DNA of 37,552 bases, taken from contig CAKRRD010000031.1 in the NCBI GenBank assembly GCA_934394815.1, forward strand, positions 1 through 37,552. The letters are read 5' to 3'. This DNA is from an uncultured Acetatifactor sp. (GTDB lineage: Bacteria; Bacillota; Clostridia; Lachnospirales; Lachnospiraceae). Shown here piece by piece: positions 24,681 to 33,411 of this stretch; position 1 is the first letter of the stretch; the number at the start of each line of letters is the position of its first letter. Made by a program: the position numbers and the translations under genes. The notes under the pieces are model-generated. The model saw nothing but the letters and a program-made list of their open reading frames with translations, was not told where the DNA came from and searched no databases.

Positions 24681-25853
24681 ATGATAACATTTGACGAAAA
24701 GAACTATCCGCAGATCACTGATGCGGAGATCAAAGATGCATTGCAGTTCTCTACCGAGCAGGTGATCCGGGATCTGCCGGAATTTACCGACCAGTTCCAG
24801 AAGGCTTACAGTGAGAACGGTTTCTACCAGCCTATTCCGAATAACTACTGGACCTGCGGGTTCTGGACCGGAGAAATCTGGCTGGCTTATGAATATTCAC
24901 AGGACGAGCGCCTGAAAAAAGCGGGCGAGGTTCAGGTGAAGAGCTTTCTGGACCGCATTGACAACAAGATTGAAGTGGACCATCACGATATGGGATTTCT
25001 GTATTCTCCTTCCTGTGTGGCAGCCTATAAGCTGATCGGCAGCAAGGAGGGCAGGGAAGCGGCAATCAAGGCAGCAGACCAGCTGATCACCCGTTATCAT
25101 CCCGTAGGCGAGTTTATTCAGGCCTGGGGGCCCATGGATGCTCCGGAAAATTACCGCCTAATCATTGACTGTCTGCTGAATCTGCCCCTGCTGTACTGGG
25201 CTTCCGATGAGACCGGAGATCCGAAGTATTGTGACATTGCGGAGAAGCACATTCATACGGCAGTAGCCAATGTGATCCGGGAGGATTATTCGACCTGGCA
25301 TACCTTCTTCTTCGATATGAAGACGGGAGCACCGGATCATGGTGCCACCTGTCAGGGATACCGTGACGGTTCTGCCTGGGCGAGAGGCCAGGCATGGGGT
25401 GTCTACGGTATGGCACTGGCTTACCGTTATACCGGGAGAAAAGAATATATCGATCTGTTCCGCCATGTAACGGAGTATTTTCTGGCACATCTGCCGAAGG
25501 ATCTGGTACCTTACTGGGATCTGGAATTCACCGATGGGGATGACCAGCCGAGAGATTCCTCTTCCGCCTCTATCGCGGCCTGCGGTATGCTGGAGATGGC
25601 AAAATATCTGGAGCCTGCGGAGTCAGAGCATTACATTACGCTGGCAAAACAGATCATGCAGTCTGTCTATGTGGGCTATGCCGTAAAGGATCCGAAGGAA
25701 TCCAATGGACTGGTGCTGCACAGCACCTACTCCAACCATTCTCCTTATAATACCTGTAATCACTACGGTGTGGACGAGTGTAATTCCTGGGGAGATTACT
25801 TCTACATGGAGGCACTGACCAGACTGTTAAAAGACTGGAGGGAATATTGGTAA
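24681..25853 (+). CDS. GH88 unsaturated glucuronyl hydrolase
   Basis: This 390-residue alpha/alpha-barrel enzyme lacks a signal peptide, so it acts in the cytoplasm. It hydrates and releases the delta-4,5-unsaturated uronic acid left at the non-reducing end by polysaccharide lyases. Catalytic aspartates are probably Asp103 (HHDMGFLY) and Asp163 (IIDCLLNLPLLYWA). The GYRDGSAWARGQAW segment at 226-239 is a strong GH88 hallmark. It should work after the heparinase II/III-like lyase encoded divergently at 14715. The released sugar would need KduI/KduD-type enzymes, which are not in the window. AAAGGG precedes the ATG. Confidence 0.92.
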   Translation: MITFDEKNYPQITDAEIKDALQFSTEQVIRDLPEFTDQFQKAYSENGFYQPIPNNYWTCGFWTGEIWLAYEYSQDERLKKAGEVQVKSFLDRIDNKIEVDHHDMGFLYSPSCVAAYKLIGSKEGREAAIKAADQLITRYHPVGEFIQAWGPMDAPENYRLIIDCLLNLPLLYWASDETGDPKYCDIAEKHIHTAVANVIREDYSTWHTFFFDMKTGAPDHGATCQGYRDGSAWARGQAWGVYGMALAYRYTGRKEYIDLFRHVTEYFLAHLPKDLVPYWDLEFTDGDDQPRDSSSASIAACGMLEMAKYLEPAESEHYITLAKQIMQSVYVGYAVKDPKESNGLVLHSTYSNHSPYNTCNHYGVDECNSWGDYFYMEALTRLLKDWREYW

Positions 25854-25854
25854 A

Positions 25855-27594
25855 ATGAACTTACATACCAAAAAAGATTTTCAGGACTGTATGTTATCTA
25901 TCTTAGAGCCGTTAAAGCCTTATTACAGTGAGGAAAAGGCGAGACTGACCCTGGGTGTTACCATGGCGCACTATGACATTGGTGCCACCTGGATGGAAGC
26001 ATTTTCCCGTCCTTTATGGGGACTGGTGCCCTTCTGGGCAGGCGGCGGAAAAGAGCCGGAATTCGAGGAAATCTATCGGAAGGGCCTGACGGCCGGAACC
26101 GATGAGAAGAATCCGGAATACTGGGGAGAGTGCACCTCTTTTGACCAGCGATTCGTAGAGATGGCAGCCATTTCCTACGGCATCATGTTCGCTCCCGAAG
26201 TGGTATGGGATCCCCTCACAGAAGAGCAGAAAGAAAATCTCTGCAATTATCTGAATAAGATCAATGAGCATCCCCTGCCGGTCTGCAACTGGATCCTGTT
26301 CGCCGTATTGGTGAACATTGCCATGAAAAAAGTGGGACGCCGGTATAGCCCCGAGATGCTGGAGGAATATCTGAATGGACTGGAGACTTTCTATCTGGGT
26401 GAGGGTTGGTATCAGGACGGAGATTCCGGACAGAAGGATTACTATATTTCCTTCGCCATCCATTTCTACAGCCTGATCTATGCGGTAATTATGGAAAAAG
26501 ATGACCCCGAGCGGGCGAAAAAATACAAGGCGAGAGCCATGGAATTCGCAAAGCAATTCATCTACTGGTTTGATGAAGAGGGCGAGGCCATTCCTTTCGG
26601 TAGATCCCTGACCTATCGTTTCTCTCAGGTAAGCTTTTTCAGTGTCTGCCTGCTGGCCGGACTGGAGCCGTTCCCGGTTCCCGTGATGAAAGGCCTGATC
26701 GCCAGACATCTGCGTACCTGGCTGAAACGTCCGATTTTCGACAGGGATCATGTGCTGACCATTGGCTACGGTTACCCAAATTTGACCATGGCGGAGCGGT
26801 ACAATGCCCCCGGTTCTCCTTACTGGGGCATGAAAGTATTTGCCTTTTTACTGCTTCCCGACGATCATCCCTTCTGGAGTGCGGAAGAAGCACCCCTGCC
26901 GAAGCTGACACCGGCCTGCCCCCAGAAATATGCGGATCTGTTTGTCTACCATTACGGCAATCACACCACGGCGTTTGCACCGGGTGTCTACAGCCCCAAC
27001 GGACACGGACAGATTGTGGCAAAATATGGAAAGTTTGCCTATGACACCCGGTTCAGTATCAGCGTGGCAAAGTCCTGCTACGAACTGCATGAGAATGCAC
27101 CGGACAATATGCTGGCATTCTGGATCAATGGTTATGTCTATGTGCGCCGGATCTGCGAGGCGTCGAAGATCACGGAGACCGGCGTGTGGTCGGAGTGGAG
27201 TCCCTATCCCGGCATTACGGTAGAGACTACGATCACCCCGGATGCAGGAGGACACACCAGAGTGCACAAGATCACCAGTGACATCGAGTGCGTGGCCTAT
27301 GACTGTGGCTTTGCGGTCAGCAGAGGCGATTTTGAAGAGATCGGCTTCGCGGAAAAGGTGGACGGCGCATCTGCCCAGGCCAGTAACGAGTTCTGCAGCT
27401 GCACCGTCAGTGCGGTACCGGGTGAAAATGCACAGCCCAACGAGTTGGCAGGCAAGCTGCCTGTGGGCCACATGATCACTGCAGATCCCAACACTAATCT
27501 GCTCTATACCAAGACCAAGATCCCTGCAGTGAAATACCACATCCGTAAGGGAATCCAGGAGATCGTTACCAGGGTGGATGCTGAAGTCATCTAG
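25855..27594 (+). CDS. DUF2264 family protein, probable uronide-active glycosidase
   Basis: This 579-residue protein has no signal peptide. The N-terminal two thirds matches DUF2264 (PF10022): it includes VTMAHYDIGATWMEAFSRPL near residue 30, WGECTSFDQRFVEMAAIS near 90, and the central GEGWYQDGDSGQKDYY motif. The C-terminal part is beta-rich. As I recall, some relatives were assigned to GH154 with beta-glucuronidase activity, which would fit the lyase and GH88 context, but this member is untested. It starts 1 nt after the GH88 stop codon, so the two are very likely cotranslated. It ends the second operon. Confidence 0.75.
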   Translation: MNLHTKKDFQDCMLSILEPLKPYYSEEKARLTLGVTMAHYDIGATWMEAFSRPLWGLVPFWAGGGKEPEFEEIYRKGLTAGTDEKNPEYWGECTSFDQRFVEMAAISYGIMFAPEVVWDPLTEEQKENLCNYLNKINEHPLPVCNWILFAVLVNIAMKKVGRRYSPEMLEEYLNGLETFYLGEGWYQDGDSGQKDYYISFAIHFYSLIYAVIMEKDDPERAKKYKARAMEFAKQFIYWFDEEGEAIPFGRSLTYRFSQVSFFSVCLLAGLEPFPVPVMKGLIARHLRTWLKRPIFDRDHVLTIGYGYPNLTMAERYNAPGSPYWGMKVFAFLLLPDDHPFWSAEEAPLPKLTPACPQKYADLFVYHYGNHTTAFAPGVYSPNGHGQIVAKYGKFAYDTRFSISVAKSCYELHENAPDNMLAFWINGYVYVRRICEASKITETGVWSEWSPYPGITVETTITPDAGGHTRVHKITSDIECVAYDCGFAVSRGDFEEIGFAEKVDGASAQASNEFCSCTVSAVPGENAQPNELAGKLPVGHMITADPNTNLLYTKTKIPAVKYHIRKGIQEIVTRVDAEVI

Positions 27595-27801
27595 TGCATG
27601 GCTGGTAACGGGGGTTGTCTTAACCCTGACGAACGCCCAGAATGGCATTATGTTGCTTCGGGAGTTCTTTTGAATTCCCTCAATAATCATAAATAATTAT
27701 GAAATGGTGGAAATGAGCAACTTCCGGTCAGACAGTGAATCCTGTTGGCTTAAATGACGGTAACGTCACAAGTACTTTGGTGTAAATAGTCCTCAAATGA
27801 T

Positions 27802-27851
27802 GAATTCAGTACAAAATAATCCCCAAATCAGGAATTTTTTGTACTGAATTC
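27802..27851. repeat. 15-bp perfect inverted repeat
   Basis: GAATTCAGTACAAAA at 27802-27816 is the exact reverse complement of 27837-27851. The sequence just before it (AGTCCTCAAATGATGAATT) and the spacer (ATCCCCAAATCAGGAATT) are imperfect direct repeats of each other. Such nested repeats resemble the ends of some insertion sequences, but no transposase remains. Confidence 0.6.
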
Positions 27852-27955
27852 CTTTATTTTGCTAATTCAGCGAAAATGAAGACCTTTTACATAACCAAAT
27901 TTCATGTTTTTGTATTTTTTTCGTAAAAATTGGCGTTTTAAATACAAACAGAACT

Positions 27956-27990
27956 GCCGGAGGAGCAGTATGGTATGCCACTCCTCCGGC
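27956..27990. terminator. GC-rich hairpin
   Basis: GCCGGAGGAG and CTCCTCCGGC form a perfect 10-bp stem around a 15-nt loop. There is no clear U-tract on the + strand. It could be a bidirectional or remnant terminator. Confidence 0.4.
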
Positions 27991-28117
27991 TTAAGGCTGT
28001 CATCCGCAATATTCATAAGATTGTCAGCAAAACCGCTTCAAATCTTCTTTTAAGTTAATAAGCTTCACAAAAATTAGTTGTCAGAATAGCTTTATAGTGT
28101 TTTCATAATTTGCCCAG

Positions 28118-28146
28118 TGGAAATCACAACATTTTTATGCTATCAT
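28118..28146 (+). promoter_or_regulatory. Possible mecA promoter
   Basis: TGGAAA and TATCAT are separated by 17 bp, with the -10 ending 26 nt before the start codon. Both hexamers are imperfect. Confidence 0.35.
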
Positions 28147-28172
28147 ACATATAACAGTAAGAGGTGATAGCT

Positions 28173-28880
28173 ATGAAAATAGAACGAATTGATGACAAGA
28201 CCGTGAAGTGCTTTCTTTCCAACGAGGAGCTGGAAGAGTACGATATTGATTATAAAGATTTTGTGACCCGCAGCGACAAGGCCAAAGAGGTGGTACAGGA
28301 GATCATCGAGCAGGCAGAGGAAGAGGTGGGCTACAAGCCGCCGAAGTATGCTTTTGATCTGCAGATCATGATGCTGCCGGATGAGGGACTGGTGCTGGTA
28401 TTCTCGGAGAAAGAGCCGCTGGAGAACAAGAGCGGAGCACAGCTGATGCAGGCTTTGCAGGAGATGAAGCGGGTCTTCGAGGAGAAGAAGGCGGAGATAG
28501 GCGCCACGCTGGAAAAGCAGGCCAGAGAAGAAGCGGAGAGAAATGCCGGAAAAGGCGGAAAGAAGAAAGGAAAGGCCGAGGAAGCGGCAAAGCCTCGGTT
28601 TGCGATCTTCGCTTTCCGCAATATCGGAAGAGTGATCGAATACGCCACCGTATTACCGGCGAACTTACGGATCAACAGTACCCTGTACCGGATGGAGGAC
28701 GGCACCTGTTATGTCTATGTGCAGAAGGGCGGCGCGTCCTACGAGCGCTACAGCAGAGCCTGCATCCAGGCCATGGAATTCGCAGGACTGTATGCTGCGG
28801 ATGAACAGAAAGTACGATATCTGGAAGAGCACGGAGAATGCCTGATCCGGGAAAAAGCATTAAAGAAACTGCGGATGTAG
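28173..28880 (+). CDS. mecA: MecA-family adaptor protein for ClpC
   Basis: This 235-residue protein begins with the diagnostic MKIERIDDKTVKCFLSNEEL of the MecA N-terminal substrate-binding domain. A Lys/Glu/Ala-rich linker (about 95-140) follows, then the C-terminal ClpC-binding domain with YVYVQKGG near 190. MecA presents proteins to the ClpCP protease and in Bacillus holds back competence; in clostridia the targets are less clear. AGAGGTG lies just before the ATG at 28173; the GTG at 28164 is part of that ribosome binding site. The gene stands alone and is unrelated to the sugar loci. Confidence 0.85.
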   Translation: MKIERIDDKTVKCFLSNEELEEYDIDYKDFVTRSDKAKEVVQEIIEQAEEEVGYKPPKYAFDLQIMMLPDEGLVLVFSEKEPLENKSGAQLMQALQEMKRVFEEKKAEIGATLEKQAREEAERNAGKGGKKKGKAEEAAKPRFAIFAFRNIGRVIEYATVLPANLRINSTLYRMEDGTCYVYVQKGGASYERYSRACIQAMEFAGLYAADEQKVRYLEEHGECLIREKALKKLRM

Positions 28881-28961
28881 TACTGCGTCACAGGAAGAAC
28901 GATAGTTCGGAATGTGAATGGATGGTAGCGCTTTGGGAGTGCAAAGCATACAGAGATCATA

Positions 28962-29885
28962 TTATATTACCCAAGGGGTATTTCCCGCTACCGCCGCCAT
29001 ATCCTTCGGTAACGGCGCAGTAAAGTCAAGAGTTTCCCCGGTGATGGGATGCCGGAAGGTCAGCTTCCAGGCATGCAGTGCCTGACGCTGTATCTGTTCC
29101 ATATCCGGATTGTACAGATAATCTCCGATCAGGGGATAACCCAGATGCTTCATATGGATCCGTATCTGATGGGTGCGGCCGGTCTCTAAGATGAGAGAGA
29201 CCAGGCTGTGCCCGTTTTTTTCGTCCAGTACTCTGTAATGCGTAACAGCAGATTCCCCCTTTTCAAAATCCACAGTGCGCTCGATGATGGAGCCATCCTT
29301 GCGCCCTAAGGGAGCGGTGATGGTTCCATCTAAGGGACGCACAGAGCCTTTCACGATGGCAAGATATTCCCGGGTAATGCCGGATGCTGCTTTATTGGCG
29401 ATCATGGCAGACAGCATTCCCGCACTGACATAATGCTTCGCCACGATGGTCAGGCCGGAGGTATCCCGGTCCAGACGATTGATGCAGCGGAAGACAAAGG
29501 GACAGTTCTGCTGTTCGAAATAATAAGCCAGGGCATTAGCCATGGAATTATAATAATTGTTCATGGAAGGGTGGATCGGCATGCCGGCCGGTTTGTTGAT
29601 CACCATGAGATCCGCGTCCTCGTAGACGATATCTAAGGGCAGATCTACCGGAGGGATTTTTTCCGAGGAATGGTCTTCCCGGATCCGCAGTGTCAGGGTA
29701 TCTCCCGGCTGCAGCTTATAATTCATAAAACAGGGGATTCCGTTCGCCAGTACGGCATCGGGGTTCTTTTTCAGCTGCACCAGATTCTGGGAGGAGAAGC
29801 CCTTCTGCTTCAAATAATAGCTGACCGGCAGGGGCGCTATGAGATTTTCCGTGGTATAAGTAAGTGTTCGTTCCATGGAAAACAT
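28962..29885 (-). CDS. RluA-family rRNA pseudouridine synthase
   Basis: This 307-residue protein has an S4-like N-terminus (about 20-70) and an RluA/RluD-type catalytic domain. The catalytic aspartate is Asp139 in NRLDRDTSGL; the usual leading His is Asn here. It also has INKPAGMPIHPS (96-107) and the late GRTHQIRIHMKHLGYPLIGD. It isomerises specific uridines in 23S rRNA or another structured RNA. It is divergent from the rhamnose operon. A TATAAT overlaps the first ATG, so the downstream ATG (29876, MERT) might instead be used on a leaderless message; an AGGG before the first ATG supports 29885. Confidence 0.88.
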   Translation of the reverse strand: MFSMERTLTYTTENLIAPLPVSYYLKQKGFSSQNLVQLKKNPDAVLANGIPCFMNYKLQPGDTLTLRIREDHSSEKIPPVDLPLDIVYEDADLMVINKPAGMPIHPSMNNYYNSMANALAYYFEQQNCPFVFRCINRLDRDTSGLTIVAKHYVSAGMLSAMIANKAASGITREYLAIVKGSVRPLDGTITAPLGRKDGSIIERTVDFEKGESAVTHYRVLDEKNGHSLVSLILETGRTHQIRIHMKHLGYPLIGDYLYNPDMEQIQRQALHAWKLTFRHPITGETLDFTAPLPKDMAAVAGNTPWVI

Positions 29886-29896
29886 TATACCCTATT

Positions 29897-29919
29897 CGGG
29901 CAAAAACGGACAGTGCCCG
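29897..29919. promoter_or_regulatory. Inverted repeat upstream of the rhamnose operon
   Basis: CGGGCA-N11-TGCCCG lies in the divergent region between the pseudouridine synthase and rhaM. It may be a regulator site; no second copy was found. Confidence 0.25.
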
Positions 29920-30042
29920 GAGCAAATAATGTCATTTCGTAATCAGTGTCTCAAGGCTACAATAAATACAGAATCAGCGGGAAAGGGCGGTCTGTCTGCC
30001 CGCAGGACACATCGGAATACGAAGAAAGGTATGGTGGCAAGT

Positions 30043-30360
30043 ATGGAAAAATACGCATGGCGCGGGAAAATTGTACCTGGAATGCAGGAAGAATATAAGA
30101 AGAGACACGACAATATCTGGCCGGAGATGAAGGAAGTCCTGGCAAATGCGGGAATCGTGAATTATTCTATCTGGATGCAGGGGGAGGAACTGTTCGGTTA
30201 TTATGAATGTGAAAAAGGCGTGGAATATGCCGCAAAAGTACAGGCTGGGAGCGACGTGGTGAAAAAATGGGATGAATATATGAAAGATATTCTGATCATG
30301 GAAAAGGATCCTGTCACGGGAGCGCAGCCGCTTCTGACACAGGTGTTCAGTTTCAGATAA
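30043..30360 (+). CDS. rhaM: L-rhamnose mutarotase
   Basis: This 105-residue protein matches the small dimeric RhaM family in length. Tyr18 and catalytic His22 lie in EEYKKRHDNIWPEM, and the tail KWDEYMKD..LLTQVFSF is typical. It speeds conversion between alpha and beta L-rhamnose so that the isomerase gets its preferred anomer. I chose the ATG at 30043 because it gives the family length; GGTGG lies 5 nt upstream. The frame is open far upstream, but that part has no family resemblance. It heads the rhamnose operon, 19 nt before rhaB. Confidence 0.9.
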   Translation: MEKYAWRGKIVPGMQEEYKKRHDNIWPEMKEVLANAGIVNYSIWMQGEELFGYYECEKGVEYAAKVQAGSDVVKKWDEYMKDILIMEKDPVTGAQPLLTQVFSFR

Positions 30361-30379
30361 GGGAGGCTGTGGATATTTT

Positions 30380-31789
30380 ATGGAAAAATATTATCTGGCC
30401 GTGGATATCGGTGCTTCCAGCGGACGACACATTCTGGGACATCTGGAGAACGGTAAAATAGAATTGGAAGAGATCTACCGTTTTGAGAACGGTATGGATC
30501 ATAAGGCTGGCAAGCTTCTGTGGGATGTGAACCGCCTGTTCGGCGAGATTGTTGCCGGCATGAAAAAATGTAAGGAACTGGGAAAGATTCCGGTAAGCAT
30601 GGCCATTGACACCTGGGCGGTAGATTATGTGCTGCTGGATGAAAAGGATCAAATTCTGGGCGATACCTACGGCTATCGTGATCACCGCACGGAGGGCATG
30701 GATGCAGAAGTGGCAAAGATCCTTCCGGAGACCGAACTGTATGCGAAGACCGGTATTCAGAAGCAGATATTTAATACTGTATATCAGCTGATGGCAGTAA
30801 AACAGCAGACCCCGGAACTTTTACAGCAGGCGAAGACACTTCTCATGCTGCCGGACTATTTCGGATTCCGTCTGACGGGTCATAAATTATCGGAGTATAC
30901 CAATGGTTCCACTACACAGCTGATAGATCCCGCGACTTTTCAGTGGGATAAAGAACTGATCCGTAAGTTAGGCTACCCGGAGGAGATTTTCCTGCCGCTA
31001 CAGATGCCCGGAACGAAAGTGGGACAGCTGCTTCCGGAAATCCAGCAGCAAGTAGGCTTCGATCTGGAAGTGGTGCTGTGCGGAAGCCATGACACGGCAT
31101 CGGCGGTAATGGCAGTACCACAGACGTCAGGGGACGGCATCTATATCAGTTCGGGAACCTGGTCCCTCATGGGAATCGAATCACTGACACCCATTATCAA
31201 TGAGGACGCGGCAGCAGCCAACTTTACCAACGAGGGCGGCTACGACCACCGGTTCCGTTTCCTGAAAAATATTATGGGACTGTGGATGATCCAGTCCGTA
31301 AGACACGAATATAAGGATGCTTACTCTTTTGCACAACTGTGCGACATGGCGGAGGAAAGCAAGGAATTCCCGTCCAGAGTGGATGTGAACGATCCAAGCT
31401 TCCTCTCTCCGGACAGTATGGTGGAAGCGATAAAGCAGTACTGTCAGAAAACGGGACAGCCGGTGCCGGAGACCGTGGGCGAACTGGCTTCCGTGGTATA
31501 CCGCAGTCTGGCACAGTCCTACGGGGAGACCGTAAGTGGTCTGGAGAAGATCGCAGGCAGGACCTACGACAGCATCCATATCATCGGCGGCGGTTCCAAT
31601 GCCACATATCTGAACCGGCTGACCGCGGATGCTACAGGTAAGACCGTATATGCAGGACCCGGAGAGGCAACAGCCATCGGTAATCTGCTGGCGCAGATGA
31701 TCCATGCGGAAGAACTGGCGGATCTGAAGAGTGCCAGAAAATGTGTCCGAGAGTCTTTCGAGATTAAGACTTTCGTTCCGGCAAAATAA
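30380..31789 (+). CDS. rhaB: L-rhamnulokinase
   Basis: This 469-residue FGGY-family kinase has the phosphate-1 loop DIGASSGR at the N-terminus, IDTWAVDYVLLD near residue 75, GSHDTASA near 235, and the adenosine motif IIGGGSNATYLN near 400. These match RhaB more closely than glycerol or xylulose kinases. It phosphorylates L-rhamnulose to L-rhamnulose 1-phosphate with ATP in the cytoplasm. GGGAGG lies upstream of the ATG. It sits between the mutarotase and isomerase genes in one operon. Confidence 0.93.
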   Translation: MEKYYLAVDIGASSGRHILGHLENGKIELEEIYRFENGMDHKAGKLLWDVNRLFGEIVAGMKKCKELGKIPVSMAIDTWAVDYVLLDEKDQILGDTYGYRDHRTEGMDAEVAKILPETELYAKTGIQKQIFNTVYQLMAVKQQTPELLQQAKTLLMLPDYFGFRLTGHKLSEYTNGSTTQLIDPATFQWDKELIRKLGYPEEIFLPLQMPGTKVGQLLPEIQQQVGFDLEVVLCGSHDTASAVMAVPQTSGDGIYISSGTWSLMGIESLTPIINEDAAAANFTNEGGYDHRFRFLKNIMGLWMIQSVRHEYKDAYSFAQLCDMAEESKEFPSRVDVNDPSFLSPDSMVEAIKQYCQKTGQPVPETVGELASVVYRSLAQSYGETVSGLEKIAGRTYDSIHIIGGGSNATYLNRLTADATGKTVYAGPGEATAIGNLLAQMIHAEELADLKSARKCVRESFEIKTFVPAK

Positions 31790-31821
31790 AATATCACCTT
31801 AGAAAAAGGAGGAAATCATAA

Positions 31822-33249
31822 ATGTTAGTAAACACAAAGGCAAAGATCGGTGTATTTTCCATCGCTCTGGGAGCATATCTGCCCCAGTTCCCTCAACTGG
31901 TGCCCAATTTCGAGGCACAGTATGAGGATTTCAAGAAGACGATCCCCGATACCGTAGACATCATTGACGGCGGCATGGTGACCACCAAGGAACAGGCTAT
32001 GGCAGCAGGCGACAAGTTCCGTGCAGCGGATGTAGATCTGGTATTTTTACAGCTGCTGACCTATGCAACTTCCTATAACGTACTTCCAGCCATCCGCGAT
32101 CTGGATGTACCGGTAGTGTGTATCAATGTGCAGAAGAAGCTGGCGCCGGACTATGACAACACCGATATTCCCATCTGGCTGGGTGATCTGTATGCCTGCG
32201 GTGCCGTAGGTGAGGCTGTGGCAGATCTGGAGCGCGCGGGCAAGAGACATGCGGTGATCACCGGGGTCGTAGAAGGTGGTGACCCCGAAGTGGCAGCGCA
32301 GATCGCCGACTGGTGTAAGGCAGCACAGGTCCGCAGACGTTTCCGTCAGACTAACATTGCACAGATCGGCCGTCCTTATCCCGGTATGATGGATCTCTAT
32401 ATCGATGAAACCAACCTTTACAACCGCATGGGTCTGTATACTAAGCAGTTCGATTGGGAAGACATGTGGGCCATTGCAGATGACATTACCGATACCGGAG
32501 CCATCAGGGCAAAGGCGCAGGATATCATAGATACCTTTGAAGTAGAGGGTGGCGCTGCCGCAGATGACGAAGATATCATGGATATGGCAAAGCATGTCCT
32601 TGCTTTTGAACAGTGGGCCAAGGATGAAGACCTGAGCATGATCGCTTCCCATTATGCCGGTAAGGCACAGGGCGTAGCCGGTAAACTGGATTCCATGCTG
32701 ATTCCCGCATTTTCCATGCTGATCAAGCAGGGTACCGCATGTGCCGTAGAGGGCGACATGAAGGTTGCCATGGCAATGTCCATTCTGAAGACCATTTCCG
32801 GCATGGGACAGCTGTCCGAGATGTACTCCATTGACTTCAATGAAGACATCTGTATCATCGGTCATTCCGGATCCGGCGATGCGGATATCTCGCTGGCACA
32901 TAAGCCTACTATGAAGATCGTAAAGGTATTCCACGGCAAAGTAGGCGGCGGATATCTGACACAGTTCTATCCTCCTGTAGGTCCTGTAACGTATCTGGCT
33001 ATCACGCAGGACAAGGATGGCAACTTTAAGTTCGTAGTGGCAGAGGGCGAGAACCAGCCCGGACCGATCTTCACCTTTGGCGACACCAACATGCGTACCA
33101 AGTTCTCGATCCCCTGCAGAGAGTTCGTGAACCGCTGGAGCGAGGCAGGACCTACCCATCATATGGCAGCGGCAGCCGGAAGACATATTGACACCATTTT
33201 AAAGGTTGCTAAAATATTGAACGTGCCGGCAGATGTGATCACACGGTAA
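31822..33249 (+). CDS. AraA/FucI-superfamily isomerase, probable L-rhamnose isomerase substitute
   Basis: This 475-residue protein belongs to the L-fucose/L-arabinose isomerase superfamily rather than the TIM-barrel RhaA family. It has GVFSIALGAYLPQFPQL at the start, the N-terminal alpha/beta region with FLQLLTYATSYNVLP near 75, GYLTQFYPPVGPVTY near 375, and a C-terminal GPTHHMAAAAGRHI with the conserved metal-binding His. It is not a close FucI or classical AraA match. Placed between rhaB and rhaD, with no RhaA visible, it most likely converts L-rhamnose to L-rhamnulose. AAAGGAGG lies upstream of the ATG. Confidence 0.8.
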   Translation: MLVNTKAKIGVFSIALGAYLPQFPQLVPNFEAQYEDFKKTIPDTVDIIDGGMVTTKEQAMAAGDKFRAADVDLVFLQLLTYATSYNVLPAIRDLDVPVVCINVQKKLAPDYDNTDIPIWLGDLYACGAVGEAVADLERAGKRHAVITGVVEGGDPEVAAQIADWCKAAQVRRRFRQTNIAQIGRPYPGMMDLYIDETNLYNRMGLYTKQFDWEDMWAIADDITDTGAIRAKAQDIIDTFEVEGGAAADDEDIMDMAKHVLAFEQWAKDEDLSMIASHYAGKAQGVAGKLDSMLIPAFSMLIKQGTACAVEGDMKVAMAMSILKTISGMGQLSEMYSIDFNEDICIIGHSGSGDADISLAHKPTMKIVKVFHGKVGGGYLTQFYPPVGPVTYLAITQDKDGNFKFVVAEGENQPGPIFTFGDTNMRTKFSIPCREFVNRWSEAGPTHHMAAAAGRHIDTILKVAKILNVPADVITR

Positions 33250-33263
33250 GGGTACTTGTGTAA

Positions 33264-33339
33264 ATATGGCGCAGTAACCATAGGAGCAAAAAGCGAGCTT
33301 GGAAAGAGCAATTTTGCGAATGGGCTTCGGAATAGTTAC
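33264..33339 (+). repeat. Half-length copy of the intergenic repeat family
   Basis: Reading + from ATATGGCG to GAATAGTTAC, this 76-bp stretch aligns along its length with the reverse complement of about 24522-24597. Shared blocks are ATATGGCG, GTAACCA, GAGCAAAA, ATTTTGCGAATGGG and GAATAGTTAC. The left arm and left terminal repeat are missing. It lies in the gap between the isomerase and rhaD genes, inside a transcribed operon. Confidence 0.65.
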
Positions 33340-33411
33340 GAATGTGTATGATTTAAAAACAATATGCCTGTGGGCGGGAGTTCACGGGCAATGGAAAGGT
33401 TAGGTATTATC

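Larger units (their letters stand above)
27595..28172. other. 578-bp noncoding region with several hairpins
   Basis: No credible gene is visible. From left to right it holds small hairpins at 27612-27626 and 27660-27679 (GGGAGTTC/GAATTCCC) that may end the second operon, the 15-bp inverted repeat at 27802-27851, an AT-rich stretch, a GC-rich hairpin at 27956-27990, and the mecA promoter region. Base composition is more AT-rich than the flanking genes. Confidence 0.6.

Noticed and set aside
28928..28941. Second cre site around AGCGCTTT
   Set aside because: It matches only the central part of the consensus and lies at the end of mecA rather than in a promoter.
28931..28949. Hairpin GCTTTG..CAAAGC as a terminator between mecA and the pseudouridine synthase gene
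   Set aside because: The stem is only 6 bp and no U-tract follows on either strand.
29875..30042. N-terminal extension of the RhaM frame
   Set aside because: The added 56 residues have no family resemblance, and the ATG at 30043 gives the normal RhaM length.
32047..33186. 379-residue open frame on the minus strand
   Set aside because: It is antisense to the AraA/FucI-type isomerase, which has clear family motifs and a ribosome binding site.
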